From positions 1 through 39,358 of the forward strand of contig CACDWF010000016.1 of the NCBI GenBank assembly GCA_902556405.1: 39,358 nt of DNA, written 5' to 3'. This document shows positions 1-9,922 of this stretch, one piece after another (position 1 is the first letter of the stretch; every line of letters begins with the position of its first letter). The notes under the pieces are model-generated. The model was not told the DNA's origin. It did no database searches and saw only the letters and a program-made list of their open reading frames with translations. This DNA comes from an uncultured Alphaproteobacteria bacterium (GTDB lineage Bacteria; Pseudomonadota; Alphaproteobacteria; Rhodobacterales; Rhodobacteraceae). The position numbers and the translations under genes are program-made.

Positions 1-317
1 ATACCTCAACCCCCTATCTACTTTTTATGATTGGTGAACTGAGCGCAGTACTTTTAATGACGGCTTTAATTACAATTCTTTTTTTTGGAGGGTGGTTGTC
101 ACCAGTGCCCTTCTTGCCCGATGGTTTTTTCTGGATGCTCAGTAAAATGTTGTTATTCTTTTTCGTTTTTTCTTTAATTAAAGGCCTTGTGCCCAGATAT
201 AGGTATGATCAATTAATGAGACTGGGTTGGAAAGTTATGCTACCAGTTTCATTAGGATGGGTGGTTTTTGTATCTTTTATGGCTCATTTTAAAATTTTGA
301 ATTATGCAAGGTGGTAA
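1..317 (+). CDS. nuoH: NADH-quinone oxidoreductase subunit H, C-terminal part (5' end outside window)
   Basis: This is the last third of the membrane subunit that links the peripheral arm of complex I to the quinone site. The frame is open from the left edge (frame of position 3), so the Met at 27 is internal, not a start. Visible are a segment beginning [20 protein letters not shown], then [11 protein letters not shown], a further hydrophobic helix and the conserved [14 protein letters not shown] stretch that precedes the last transmembrane helix of NuoH. It ends with TAA six bases before nuoI. Its position directly before nuoI-J-K-L-M-N confirms the identity. Confidence 0.93.
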   Translation, partial: TSTPYLLFMIGELSAVLLMTALITILFFGGWLSPVPFLPDGFFWMLSKMLLFFFVFSLIKGLVPRYRYDQLMRLGWKVMLPVSLGWVVFVSFMAHFKILNYARW

Positions 318-323
318 TTTTCT

Positions 324-815
324 ATGTGGTATAGATTAAGATATTTTTTAAAATACATGCTCTGGTTAGACTTCTTAAAAGCATCGGGTCTTGCGTTTAA
401 ATATTTCTTTAAGAAAAAAGCTACTATCAATTATCCTTATGAAAAAGGACGCATTTCACCCAGATTTCGGGGTGAGCATGCTCTGAGAAGATATGCTAAC
501 GGTGAAGAAAGATGTATTGCGTGTAAATTATGTGAAGCTATATGTCCAGCACAAGCAATTGTTATTGATGCCGAAGTTAGAGAAGATGGTTCTAGAAAAA
601 CCACACGATATGACATTGATATGACCAAATGTATTTATTGTGGCTTTTGTCAAGAAGCTTGTCCTGTTGATGCAATAGTCGAGGGCCCTAACTTTGAGTT
701 TGCTACAGAGACTAGAGAGGAGCTCTTCTATACAAAAGAAAAATTGTTAGAGAACGGAGATAAATGGGAAAATGCAATTTCTGAGAATATTAAGCTTGAT
801 GCTCCCTATAAATAA
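324..815 (+). CDS. nuoI: NADH-quinone oxidoreductase subunit I (2x[4Fe-4S] ferredoxin subunit)
   Basis: This 163-residue peripheral-arm subunit carries clusters N6a and N6b, which pass electrons toward the quinone site. Two classical ferredoxin motifs are visible: [12 protein letters not shown] (Cys 64, 67, 70, 74) and [12 protein letters not shown] (Cys 103, 106, 109, 113). The segment [13 protein letters not shown] before the first motif is strongly conserved in alphaproteobacterial NuoI. Length is normal for the family. It lies six bases after nuoH with an ATG start. All eight cysteines are present, so the protein should be functional. Confidence 0.97.
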   Translation: MWYRLRYFLKYMLWLDFLKASGLAFKYFFKKKATINYPYEKGRISPRFRGEHALRRYANGEERCIACKLCEAICPAQAIVIDAEVREDGSRKTTRYDIDMTKCIYCGFCQEACPVDAIVEGPNFEFATETREELFYTKEKLLENGDKWENAISENIKLDAPYK

Positions 816-828
816 GCGAGATAAATAA

Positions 829-1434
829 TTGATACCTTTATATTTTTTTTATTTTTTTTCTTTTATTGCAATTTTGTCGTCTTTCTTTGTAATCTTTGCC
901 AATAACCCTGTACATTCTGTACTCTGGCTTATTTTGACTTTCTTCTCGGTTGCAGGTTTTTTTATTCTTGTGGGTGCAGAATTTTTAGCTTTGCTCCTAA
1001 TGATTGTTTATGTGGGGGCACTCGCTGTGTTATTTTTGTTCGTAGTTATGATGCTCAATATTTCGTTCGCTGGATTAAGAAGTGGTTTAGCACAATTCCT
1101 TCCTTTTGGGATTTTAATCGGTATAGTTATTTTTGCAGAACTAATTCTTGCATTCGTTCCATGGGAGTTTAAGGAACAAGCCATTAACAATAGAAGCGTA
1201 GCGATAGACACAGCCGAGGATAATACTGTGGCACTAGGTAAGATCGTTTACACGGATTATTTTCTTCTTTTTCAGTGTGCTGGTATTATTCTGTTGATCG
1301 CGATGATAGGATCCATAGTGCTTACGTTGAGATCACGCCCCGATGTTAAAAGACAGAGCATCACTTCACAAATTTATAGAGATCCAAATACTTCAATTGA
1401 GGTCAAAGATGTAAAGCCAGGTGAAGGGATATGA
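829..1434 (+). CDS. nuoJ: NADH-quinone oxidoreductase subunit J
   Basis: This 201-residue membrane subunit of complex I has five predicted hydrophobic helices. The third carries the conserved [20 protein letters not shown] region, which contains the pi-bulge helix of NuoJ. After the last helix there is a polar C-terminal tail of about 45 residues, usual in alphaproteobacteria. The only start giving a complete first helix is TTG at 829, thirteen bases after nuoI. The TGA stop overlaps the ATG of nuoK as ATGA, suggesting translational coupling. Confidence 0.95.
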   Translation: MIPLYFFYFFSFIAILSSFFVIFANNPVHSVLWLILTFFSVAGFFILVGAEFLALLLMIVYVGALAVLFLFVVMMLNISFAGLRSGLAQFLPFGILIGIVIFAELILAFVPWEFKEQAINNRSVAIDTAEDNTVALGKIVYTDYFLLFQCAGIILLIAMIGSIVLTLRSRPDVKRQSITSQIYRDPNTSIEVKDVKPGEGI

Positions 1435-1739
1435 TAATTCCAATAGAACATTTCCTTACCGTTTCTGCGTTGCTTTTTGTGATAGGAGTTTTTGGAATTT
1501 TTTTGAATAGAAAAAATGTTATAATTATTCTAATGTCTATTGAGCTTATTTTGGCCTCCGTAAATATAAATTTTGTCGTTTTTTCTTCATATCTTGGAGA
1601 CTTAGTAGGACAAGTCTTTGCGATGTTTATTTTGACCGTAGCTGCAGCGGAAGCGGCAATTGGTCTTGCAATACTTGTTTGTTTTTACAGGCTAAGAAAT
1701 TCTATTTTTATAGAAGATGCTAACACTATGAAGGGTTAA
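1431..1739 (+). CDS. nuoK: NADH-quinone oxidoreductase subunit K
   Basis: This 102-residue, three-helix, Mrp-related subunit of the complex I membrane arm forms part of the proton path. The two membrane-buried glutamates typical of NuoK are in place: Glu38 in [11 protein letters not shown] and Glu74 in [13 protein letters not shown]. The ATG overlaps the nuoJ stop by four bases, and nuoL starts three bases after its own stop. Length is normal. Confidence 0.97.
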   Translation: MIIPIEHFLTVSALLFVIGVFGIFLNRKNVIIILMSIELILASVNINFVVFSSYLGDLVGQVFAMFILTVAAAEAAIGLAILVCFYRLRNSIFIEDANTMKG

Positions 1740-1742
1740 ATA

Positions 1743-3716
1743 TTGATTGAATTTCTAATTTTTGGGCCTTTGTTAGGATCTCTGATTTCAGGGCTAATGT
1801 ATCGGTCTATAGGAGAAGATGTAGCAACAATTTTTACTACATCAATAGTCATAGTAGGTGCGCTCGTCAGTTGGATTATTTTCCTAGATATAATACCAGT
1901 AGAGAATGGCACGAGAGTTATTTTTGACTGGATAACGTCCGGAGCATTAAATTCCCAATGGGCTGTAAAAATCGACAGTTTAGTCAAAGTCATGTTAGTA
2001 GTTGTTTTAAGTGTCTCTTCGTTAGTACATTTATATTCGTTGGGATACATGCGCCATGACCATAACTGGAATCCAAATGAAAATTATAAAGCAAGATTTT
2101 TCTCTTATTTATCATTTTTTACGTTTGCGATGTTGGTTCTTGTCAGTGCAGATAATTTACTGCAGTTATTTTTCGGTTGGGAAGGAGTTGGCGTAGCATC
2201 ATATCTCTTAATTGGGTTCTATTTTAAAAAACCAAGTGCAAACAGTGCTGCAATTAAAGCATTTGTTGTTAACCGAGTTGGAGATTTTGGCTTTTTAATC
2301 GGGATCTTCCTAATATTCCTTTATTCTGGGTCTATTAATTTTTCGGAAATATTCAGTTTTTTTTCTAATGAAAATAAAATTAAATTATTGGGTTTCAAAG
2401 TCGAAGAAGTCATATGCTTTTTCCTTTTTATTGGTGCAATGGGAAAGTCGGCTCAAATTTTTTTGCATACTTGGTTGCCTGACGCTATGGAAGGCCCCAC
2501 ACCAGTTTCTGCACTTATTCATGCAGCTACAATGGTCACTGCAGGTGTGTTTTTAACCTGCAGATTTTCTCCTCTTTTCGAAGCTGCGCCTCAGGTAGCC
2601 AATCTTGTTTTACTGGTAGGTGTTTCAACAGCTTTTTTTGCAGCCACCACAGCTTTGGTTCAAAATGATATCAAAAGAATAATTGCCTATTCGACTTGTT
2701 CTCAGCTCGGTTATATGTTCGCTGCAGTTGGAGCTGGTTTCTACCATGCGGCAATGTTTCATCTTTTTACTCATGCATTTTTTAAGGCTCTCTTGTTTCT
2801 TGGAGCGGGCTCAGTGATACACGCAATGCACCATGAACAGGATATAAGAAGGCTCGGAGGATTGCGAACAAAGCTGCCAATTACTTGTCTTACAATGATT
2901 ATAGGTACTTTAGCCATAACAGGCGTTGGCATTCCCCTAAGTTACTATATTTTGGGTTTTAACTTTGGTCTGTCAGGTTTTGTATCTAAAGACATTATAA
3001 TTGAAGGCGTGTTTGCTTCAAAAAATAGCTTTAATTATCATGCATTTGTTTTTCTTATTTTTTCTGCTCTTTTAACAAGTTTCTACAGCTGGAGGTTGAT
3101 CTTTCTTACATTTTTTGGATCGTTTAAGGGAAATAAGGATGACTTTAATCATTGCCACGAACCCGAAAGGAACATGTTAATACCTTTAGTCCTTTTGTCT
3201 GTAGGCGCGGTGTTTTTTGGCTCATTTTTCGAATTTGACTTTGCAAGTGAAAAGTACCAGATCTTTTCAGATTCTATCCTTTTGTCAAAAGATAACACCA
3301 TCCTTAAAGACTTTCACTATGTTCCGGCACTCGTAAAAGTAGCGCCTTTCTTTGCAATGCTCATAGGTCTATCAACTGCTATTTACTTTTATGTAATAAA
3401 TCCCGGCTATCCACGAATTATAGCAAATCAGCAGCCGATATTATATAATTTTTTACTTAATAAATGGTACTTTGATGAGCTTTATGATTTTATTTTCGTC
3501 TCTGTAGCAAAGAGGGTGGGCAATTTTTTCTGGAAAATAGGAGATATAAAACTTATCAACGGTTCCATACATGGTTTAGGCTTATTTGTTATACCATACT
3601 TTGTGGCAATGGCTAGTCGACTGCAATCTGGGTTTGTTTTTCACTATGCTTTAGTTATGATAATCGGCCTCACAGCCATATTGTCTTTTTTTGTGCTTTC
3701 TTTTTACAGTTTATAA
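1743..3716 (+). CDS. nuoL: NADH-quinone oxidoreductase subunit L (proton-pumping antiporter-like)
   Basis: The 657-residue distal antiporter-like subunit of complex I has about sixteen hydrophobic segments. Conserved blocks visible include FGWEGVGVASYLLIGFYF, NRVGDFGFLIG, GKSAQIFLHTWLPDAMEGP and TPVSALIHAATMVTAGVFL, carrying the key Glu, Lys and His residues of the proton channel. A long C-terminal part, with a final transmembrane helix after a polar stretch, matches the lateral helix region of NuoL. The start is TTG at 1743, three bases after nuoK. No in-frame ATG gives the full first helix (IEFLIFGPLLGSLISGL). The stop directly abuts the nuoM ATG. Confidence 0.96.
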   Translation: MIEFLIFGPLLGSLISGLMYRSIGEDVATIFTTSIVIVGALVSWIIFLDIIPVENGTRVIFDWITSGALNSQWAVKIDSLVKVMLVVVLSVSSLVHLYSLGYMRHDHNWNPNENYKARFFSYLSFFTFAMLVLVSADNLLQLFFGWEGVGVASYLLIGFYFKKPSANSAAIKAFVVNRVGDFGFLIGIFLIFLYSGSINFSEIFSFFSNENKIKLLGFKVEEVICFFLFIGAMGKSAQIFLHTWLPDAMEGPTPVSALIHAATMVTAGVFLTCRFSPLFEAAPQVANLVLLVGVSTAFFAATTALVQNDIKRIIAYSTCSQLGYMFAAVGAGFYHAAMFHLFTHAFFKALLFLGAGSVIHAMHHEQDIRRLGGLRTKLPITCLTMIIGTLAITGVGIPLSYYILGFNFGLSGFVSKDIIIEGVFASKNSFNYHAFVFLIFSALLTSFYSWRLIFLTFFGSFKGNKDDFNHCHEPERNMLIPLVLLSVGAVFFGSFFEFDFASEKYQIFSDSILLSKDNTILKDFHYVPALVKVAPFFAMLIGLSTAIYFYVINPGYPRIIANQQPILYNFLLNKWYFDELYDFIFVSVAKRVGNFFWKIGDIKLINGSIHGLGLFVIPYFVAMASRLQSGFVFHYALVMIIGLTAILSFFVLSFYSL

Positions 3717-5213
3717 ATGGATTTTATTTTATCTCTTATAACCTTCTTGCCTTTACTTGGAGCCTTGATAATCGCTTTATTTGTCCCAGGTTCAGACCCT
3801 GATTCCTCTGAAAACGCAAAAAGGGTTAGTCTCGTGACTTCAATTATTGTGTTTCTTTTGAGCTTAGTGATGTTCAGTGGGTTTGATAAAAATTCTTCAG
3901 ATTTTCAGTTTATCGAAGAATTTCTTTGGCTTGGTTTTTTTAATTATAAACTTGGTGTAGATGGCATATCAGTAGTCTTAATTTTGTTAACTACTAGTAT
4001 GATGCCATTGGTATTTTTATCGAGTTGGACAACCCAAAAAAGAGTGAAAGAATACTTAATTGCGTTTTTGATTTTGGAAACGTTAATGGTAGGTGTTTTC
4101 GTTTCCTTAGATATTTTTCTATTTTACGTGTTTTTTGAGGCTGGATTAATTCCGATGTTTCTCATTATTGGTATATGGGGTGGTAAAGAAAGAGTTTTCG
4201 CATCTTTCAAATTTTTCCTTTATACCCTACTTGGATCAATTTTGATGCTTATCGCGATGATTGTTATTTGGGATATTTCCGGAACAACTGACATAACACG
4301 ACTATTAAAATATGAATTTGAAAGTGAACCATTTTATATTTTGGGTTTTTATATTCCTTCCGGGATTCAAACCTTTCTGTGGCTAGGTTTTTTTGCATCT
4401 TTTGCAGTGAAACTTCCTATGTTTCCGGTGCACACTTGGCTACCTGATGCTCATGTGCAGGCTCCCACTAGTGGATCAGTATTATTGGCCGCTATACTAC
4501 TCAAAATGGGGGGATATGGCTTTATTAGGTTTAGTATTCCGATGTTTTATGAAGCATCATTATACTTTCAGGACTTTATTTTTATTCTCTCTGTTATTGC
4601 TATTATTTATACATCTTTGATAGCTTTAGTCCAAACAGATATGAAAAAATTGATTGCTTACTCTTCTGTAGCTCACATGGGTTTTGTCACGATTGGTCTC
4701 TTTTCATTTAATCAACAGGGCATTGATGGGGCTATATTCCAGATGGTAAGCCATGGACTTATTTCAGCAGCCTTATTCCTTGTAGTTGGAGTTGTATATG
4801 AAAGAACTCACACGAGAGAAATTCAAGCATTTGGTGGTTTAGTCAATAGAATGCCAAACTATGCAATGGTATTTATGGTTCTGACGTTGGCAAATGTCGG
4901 ACTTCCAGGCACCTCTGGTTTTGTAGGTGAATTTCTTTCACTTTTGGGTGCTTTTAAGGTTAGCCCAGTCTATGCAATCTTTGGCGCTGTTGGAGTTATA
5001 CTTTCTGCCTGTTATGGTCTTCTTCTGTATAAAAGGATAATGTTGGGGGAGCTTATCAAAGAAAATTTAAAAAGGATTGATGATCTCTCGCTGAGAGAAA
5101 AATTTTGCCTTTACCCGTTAGTTTTGCTAATTATAACATTTGGTATCTATCCGAAACCTATTTTAGAAACTTACGGTGCTACGGTTGCTGATTATGTGCT
5201 AAAGTTCAATTAA
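3717..5213 (+). CDS. nuoM: NADH-quinone oxidoreductase subunit M (proton-pumping antiporter-like)
   Basis: This 498-residue antiporter-like membrane subunit of complex I is of normal length. It contains the conserved buried glutamate in [18 protein letters not shown] and the channel block [19 protein letters not shown], followed by [18 protein letters not shown]. The ATG immediately follows the nuoL stop with no gap, and nuoN starts seven bases after it. No frameshift or missing motif is seen. Confidence 0.97.
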   Translation: MDFILSLITFLPLLGALIIALFVPGSDPDSSENAKRVSLVTSIIVFLLSLVMFSGFDKNSSDFQFIEEFLWLGFFNYKLGVDGISVVLILLTTSMMPLVFLSSWTTQKRVKEYLIAFLILETLMVGVFVSLDIFLFYVFFEAGLIPMFLIIGIWGGKERVFASFKFFLYTLLGSILMLIAMIVIWDISGTTDITRLLKYEFESEPFYILGFYIPSGIQTFLWLGFFASFAVKLPMFPVHTWLPDAHVQAPTSGSVLLAAILLKMGGYGFIRFSIPMFYEASLYFQDFIFILSVIAIIYTSLIALVQTDMKKLIAYSSVAHMGFVTIGLFSFNQQGIDGAIFQMVSHGLISAALFLVVGVVYERTHTREIQAFGGLVNRMPNYAMVFMVLTLANVGLPGTSGFVGEFLSLLGAFKVSPVYAIFGAVGVILSACYGLLLYKRIMLGELIKENLKRIDDLSLREKFCLYPLVLLIITFGIYPKPILETYGATVADYVLKFN

Positions 5214-5220
5214 AAATCAT

Positions 5221-6657
5221 ATGTCTGAGAATTTTAAATTTATTACTCCTGAACTGTTTTTGGTAGTTTTCAACCTTTGTTTTTTGGTTGCTATGCTGTT
5301 TGTGAAATCACAAGCGATTTTGTCAAATAGCAATAAAATTTCGGCTGTAGCGTTGTTAACAACAGCATTGCTAGTTTATTCAAATCCTGTTGACTCTGAT
5401 CCGATTATAAATGGATTTTACACCAGCAATGAATTTACGGCTTTTTTTAAAATTTTAATCCTTCTTTTGTCATCTGTTATTCTCTACTTAAGTGATGCTT
5501 ATTTGAAAAAAAATAACTTATTAAAATATGAATATCCAGTTCTGATTAATTTTTCTGTCTTTGGAATGATGATCGTTATATCGTCTAACGATTTGATGAC
5601 TTTATATCTTGGGATTGAAATTCAATCACTTTCTCTTTATATAATCGCTGCTTATCGAAGAGATAATTTAAAGTCGACAGAGGCTGGCCTGAAGTACTTT
5701 ATTCTTGGAGCTTTATCGTCGGGATTATTATTGTATGGAATTTCCTTAGTTTATGGTTCTACGGGGTCAACGCAGTTTCATATAATTTATAATTCAATAA
5801 TGTACACTGAAAGAATGCTTGGATTGCAAATTGGGATGGTGTTTTTATTATCAGCTATCGCTTTTAAATTTGCGGCATTTCCTTTTCATATGTGGACACC
5901 AGATGTCTATGACGGATCTCCCACCCCAGTCACCGCATTCATGGCTATTGTTCCAAAACTAGCGGTAGGAGCTATGTTGGCAAAGGTTTTATTTGATGTT
6001 TTTGGGGGTATATCAGATAAGTGGCAGATGGTTCTCGTTTTTCTCTCAGGAGGATCTATGATTATTGGTGCACTTGGTGCTATTGCTCAGACTAATATAA
6101 AAAGATTAGTTGGATACTCATCGATAGGTCATGTTGGCTTTGCATTAATGGGTCTGGCTGCAGTTTCCCCAGAGGGCTTAAGTGGATTTATAATTTATTT
6201 GTTTCTTTATTCAATAATGATGCTAGGCATTTTTGCTTTTATACTTAATATGGAAAAAGAGGGGGTTTTAGTCGCGGATATATATCTTTTAGCGCAGTAT
6301 TCAGAAAATAGACCTGGGGCATCTTTTGCGTTTAGTCTACTTCTATTTTCTTTAGCCGGCATTCCACCATTAGCAGGCTTCATATGCAAACTTTACGTAA
6401 TGATGGCTATAATTAATTCTGGCCTTATGTATCTGGCATTGGTCGGAGCTATTGTATCTGTAATCGGGGCTTTCTACTATTTGAGAATTGTTTACATTAT
6501 CTACTTTTCAGAGTCACGCGGAAATCTGGACGCAAAAATACCTGCAGGCCATTTATTGATTCTTTTTCTTTCCTCTGCCGCAATTGTTATAGGCACTTAT
6601 AATTTATTAGGCGTTGAACCGCTAACACGTTTGGCAGCGGAAAGCTTACTTTACTAA
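5221..6657 (+). CDS. nuoN: NADH-quinone oxidoreductase subunit N (proton-pumping antiporter-like)
   Basis: The 478-residue third antiporter-like subunit of complex I closes the nuo operon. The typical block KFAAFPFHMWTPDVYDGSPT is present, with upstream GIEIQSLSLYIIAAY (membrane glutamate) and downstream AQTNIKRLVGYSSIGHVGFA (channel lysine). Length is as in alphaproteobacterial NuoN. It lies seven bases after nuoM and five bases before birA, so the next three genes are probably on the same transcript. Confidence 0.97.
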   Translation: MSENFKFITPELFLVVFNLCFLVAMLFVKSQAILSNSNKISAVALLTTALLVYSNPVDSDPIINGFYTSNEFTAFFKILILLLSSVILYLSDAYLKKNNLLKYEYPVLINFSVFGMMIVISSNDLMTLYLGIEIQSLSLYIIAAYRRDNLKSTEAGLKYFILGALSSGLLLYGISLVYGSTGSTQFHIIYNSIMYTERMLGLQIGMVFLLSAIAFKFAAFPFHMWTPDVYDGSPTPVTAFMAIVPKLAVGAMLAKVLFDVFGGISDKWQMVLVFLSGGSMIIGALGAIAQTNIKRLVGYSSIGHVGFALMGLAAVSPEGLSGFIIYLFLYSIMMLGIFAFILNMEKEGVLVADIYLLAQYSENRPGASFAFSLLLFSLAGIPPLAGFICKLYVMMAIINSGLMYLALVGAIVSVIGAFYYLRIVYIIYFSESRGNLDAKIPAGHLLILFLSSAAIVIGTYNLLGVEPLTRLAAESLLY

Positions 6658-6662
6658 GTGTC

Positions 6663-7424
6663 ATGGCAACACATTTTTTAAATAGTAATGTGATTTGGCT
6701 AAATTCTGTTGATAGCACAAATGAAGAAGCTAAAAGAAGAATAAAACACTTCTCTAAACCTACTTGGATAATTTCAAAAAAGCAAAGTAAAGGTAAAGGA
6801 AGAAATGGGAAGAGTTGGTTTAGTAGTGAAGGAAATTTTTCTGGGTCACTTGTATTTTTCCCAAATGTTGAACGATCTCAGCTCCATCTTTATGGTTTTT
6901 TTTCGGGGGTCGCTCTATACAACACTCTAAAAAAAATTTTAAAAGATGGTACTGATATTATTTTAAAGTGGCCTAATGATCTTTTGATTGAAAATGGGAA
7001 GGTTGCAGGTATTTTACTTGAATCTGTTTATACTAACAAAAAAAGTAGTATAGGGTTGATAATTGGTGTTGGTGTTAATTTAAATACTGCCCCAAGCTTA
7101 GCAATAGATTCTGCCTTCAAACACAATGCAGAATGTGTAGCTAACTTTACAAATGAAAAAATAAATTTAGTTAGTTTTTTCAGAACTTTTAATAAAGAAT
7201 TAATAAAGTTAGAAGCATATATGGAAGAAAAAAAAATTTCTACCATACTGAAACTTTGGCAAACAAGGAGCTATGAGAAAGGGTCTATCATAAAATTTTC
7301 TGGTAAAAAAGGAGAACTTAACTCAGGAATATTTTTAGGTTTGGATGAAATAGGAGGATTGATTGTTGGTAAGGGTTCTGGAGTAAAAAAAATATATTCT
7401 GGAGATGTTTACTTTGGGAGTTGA
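6663..7424 (+). CDS. birA: Biotin--[acetyl-CoA-carboxylase] ligase, monofunctional
   Basis: This enzyme activates biotin to biotinyl-AMP and attaches it to the biotin carboxyl carrier protein of acetyl-CoA carboxylase and related carboxylases. The 253-residue protein shows the biotinyl-AMP loop GKGRNGKSW (44-52), the active-site motif KWPNDLL (102-108) and KVAGILLE just after it. There is no N-terminal winged helix, so it is a group I ligase that does not act as the biotin operon repressor. A short SH3-like C-terminal domain (GIFLGLDEIGGLIV) is present. It sits between nuoN and coaX, the usual alphaproteobacterial place. Confidence 0.94.
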   Translation: MATHFLNSNVIWLNSVDSTNEEAKRRIKHFSKPTWIISKKQSKGKGRNGKSWFSSEGNFSGSLVFFPNVERSQLHLYGFFSGVALYNTLKKILKDGTDIILKWPNDLLIENGKVAGILLESVYTNKKSSIGLIIGVGVNLNTAPSLAIDSAFKHNAECVANFTNEKINLVSFFRTFNKELIKLEAYMEEKKISTILKLWQTRSYEKGSIIKFSGKKGELNSGIFLGLDEIGGLIVGKGSGVKKIYSGDVYFGS

Positions 7425-7427
7425 GAA

Positions 7428-8198
7428 ATGCTTTTGGCGATAGATGTAGGAAATACTAACTCGGTATTTTCAGTTTCAAAAAACAAAAAAATATTATCGG
7501 AATGGAGGTGCTCTACGGATGGAAATATGACCGCTGATCAGTACTTCACATGGCTGCAACAATTGTTCAGCATCGCTAATATAAATTATAAAGAGATTAG
7601 CAAAACCATCGTATCCTCCGTGGTTCCTGACTCAATATTTAATTTAAAGGTACTGTGTAAAACCTATTTTAATTGTATACCACTAATAGTTGGTTCAGAT
7701 ACTTGTAAAATCCCAATTTCTATAGATGTTGAAAGAGGAGTTAACGTTGGTGCGGACAGACTAGTGAATGCAGTAGCTGCATACCAACTTGTAGGTGGAA
7801 ACACTATTGTTGTTGATTTTGGAACTGCAACTACATTTGATGTAATTAATCAGTCAGGAAGCTATATAGGTGGTGTAATAGCCCCAGGTGTTTCACTGTC
7901 AACAAAAGCTCTGCATGAAGCTGCAGCGGCGTTGCCACATGTGGAGGTCAAACGTCCTGCTAAAGTAGTAGGACGAAATACAGTCAGTTGTATGCAATCG
8001 GGAATTTATTGGGGTTATTTGAGCTTGGTAGATGGAATAATTTCAAAAATAAAAAACGAGAAGAAAATTAATAATGTGATCGCTACAGGTGGTTTATCTA
8101 GTGTTTTTTCTCGGGATACAACTATATTTGACAAAATTGACTTAAGACTTACCATCAAAGGCTTAGTATATATATCGAATTTCAATGAGGATAAATAA
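7428..8198 (+). CDS. coaX: Type III pantothenate kinase
   Basis: CoaX phosphorylates pantothenate in the first committed step of coenzyme A synthesis. This 256-residue protein has the ASKHA-fold signatures in order: DVGNTN phosphate-1 loop (6-11), GADR (108-111), DFGTATTFD (130-138) and GGVIAPG (148-154). Type III kinases are not feedback-inhibited by CoA, a property of the family rather than something seen here. It starts with ATG four bases after birA, and rnj starts three bases after it, so the three genes are tightly packed. Confidence 0.95.
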   Translation: MLLAIDVGNTNSVFSVSKNKKILSEWRCSTDGNMTADQYFTWLQQLFSIANINYKEISKTIVSSVVPDSIFNLKVLCKTYFNCIPLIVGSDTCKIPISIDVERGVNVGADRLVNAVAAYQLVGGNTIVVDFGTATTFDVINQSGSYIGGVIAPGVSLSTKALHEAAAALPHVEVKRPAKVVGRNTVSCMQSGIYWGYLSLVDGIISKIKNEKKINNVIATGGLSSVFSRDTTIFDKIDLRLTIKGLVYISNFNEDK

Positions 8199-8200
8199 TT

Positions 8201-9841
8201 TTGAAAGATCATAGCTTAATTTACTCACCTGTTGGAGGTGCTGATGAAATTGGTATGAATATGTATGCTTATGGTTTCAAAAATAAAAATAAAGTAAGTT
8301 ATATCTTAGTGGACGCTGGTGTTTCCTTTCCTAAACCCGATACTGAACCAGGTGTGGATTTAATATTCCCTAACCCAAAACTGATACTTAATAACTTAAG
8401 AGATTTAGAAGGAATTTTTATTTCTCATGCTCACGAGGACCATTTAGGAGCAATTGGATTTATTGCTTCAAAAATTGATTGCAAAATATTTTGTAGGAAG
8501 TTTACTGCTGAAATTGTCAAGGATAAATTAAAGAAGGTAAATGTAACCAGTAAGCGAGTGGTAATAGTTAAGGAGTGGCCTTATGAAGTTAAGCTCAAAA
8601 ACGCGACAATATCTTTTTTCCCCACAACGCATTCTGTCCCAGAAGCATCGTTTCTGATAATAAAGAGCACTTTCGGCGTTGTCCTTCATACTGGCGATTT
8701 TAAAATAGACAAAAAACCGATTTTAGAGAGTTCTATTGATTTCAAAGAGTTAATAAAAGCAATTGGTGGAAGGCCCTCCTTGTGTGTGGTAGATTCAACA
8801 AATATGCTAAATAAAAATAAAGGAAAGTCTGAGTCCTTACTCACAGAACCAATTACTAAAATTATTAAAGATAGTAAAGGCAGAGTGATATTCACATCTT
8901 TTGCATCAAATCTTGGTAGATTAAAAATAATAGCTGAAGCAGGCGAAAAATCAGGAAGGTCTATAGCAGTTTTTGGACGTGCGATGAATAATATGCTTAG
9001 CAAAGCAATAGAGACAGGCATACTTACTGATTTCCCAACATTGATTGACCCTAGAAAGGCTTACATGGTTCCTCGGGAAAACTTATTGGTAATCGCTACA
9101 GGGTCTCAAGGCGAAATTAGAGCAGCCTCTGCACAGTTATCCCGCGGCAAATATATGGGTTTAGAAATAGAGGACGGTGATACTTTCGTATTTTCTTCCA
9201 AAACTATTCCCGGAAATGAAATTTCAGTAAATAGAGTAATTAACAACCTCTCCGACAAGGGGGTGGAGGTTAAGTATAGCGATGATAGGGAATTTCATGT
9301 AAGTGGGCATACTAATATACCAGAAATGATGGACTTTTATAAAAAAGTTAGACCGTTGCTTGTAGTTCCAATGCATGGGGAAATAAGGCATTTGATGGGC
9401 CACAAGAGAGTTCTAGAAGAAAAAAATATAAGAGCTGAAATAGTCAGAAATGGTGAGATAATTGAAATTGATAAAGATCTGAAAATAAAAAAAGATGCTA
9501 CAAATAGGCCCGAGAAATTGTTTTTAGATGGTAAAATAATTGCAAAGTCTGATAACATAGCGTTTAGAGAAAGAAGTAGGATGTCTTCGCAAGGATTTCT
9601 TTTCTTGCAAATAGGATATAAAAAATCTATGAAAAAACTAACGGTTCAGTTTTCTTCTTTTGGCCTTCCGCGATTTGAAGATTACTTAGAAGAAATAAAA
9701 ACAAATACTGAAGCACTTCTGAATAATATGGCAAAGAAAAAAGGCAAATATAACTTGGGTGAACTTGAGCGTTTAGTAAAAGAAGACATATATTCAATTA
9801 GTGGAAAAAAACCGATAATAAAGATCGCTGAAATGGAATAA
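8201..9841 (+). CDS. rnj: Ribonuclease J
   Basis: This 546-residue metallo-beta-lactamase/beta-CASP ribonuclease acts as a 5'-3' exonuclease and endonuclease on mRNA and rRNA precursors. Motif 2 is HAHEDH (76-81), followed by HSVPEAS, the motif 4 aspartate in LHTGDFKID and beta-CASP motifs including HVSGHTNIPE and VPMHGE. A C-terminal domain of about 100 residues follows, as in full-length RNase J. Alphaproteobacterial RNase J coexists with RNase E. The start is TTG at 8201, two bases after coaX; no upstream in-frame ATG fits. Its place after coaX is conserved in Rhodobacterales. Confidence 0.95.
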   Translation: MKDHSLIYSPVGGADEIGMNMYAYGFKNKNKVSYILVDAGVSFPKPDTEPGVDLIFPNPKLILNNLRDLEGIFISHAHEDHLGAIGFIASKIDCKIFCRKFTAEIVKDKLKKVNVTSKRVVIVKEWPYEVKLKNATISFFPTTHSVPEASFLIIKSTFGVVLHTGDFKIDKKPILESSIDFKELIKAIGGRPSLCVVDSTNMLNKNKGKSESLLTEPITKIIKDSKGRVIFTSFASNLGRLKIIAEAGEKSGRSIAVFGRAMNNMLSKAIETGILTDFPTLIDPRKAYMVPRENLLVIATGSQGEIRAASAQLSRGKYMGLEIEDGDTFVFSSKTIPGNEISVNRVINNLSDKGVEVKYSDDREFHVSGHTNIPEMMDFYKKVRPLLVVPMHGEIRHLMGHKRVLEEKNIRAEIVRNGEIIEIDKDLKIKKDATNRPEKLFLDGKIIAKSDNIAFRERSRMSSQGFLFLQIGYKKSMKKLTVQFSSFGLPRFEDYLEEIKTNTEALLNNMAKKKGKYNLGELERLVKEDIYSISGKKPIIKIAEME

Positions 9842-9922
9842 AAAATTCCACTTGATGAAAAAATATGGAGGATATTTTTAAAATAGTAAACAGGGCGGCG
9901 AAACTAATTGTAGGATTTTAAT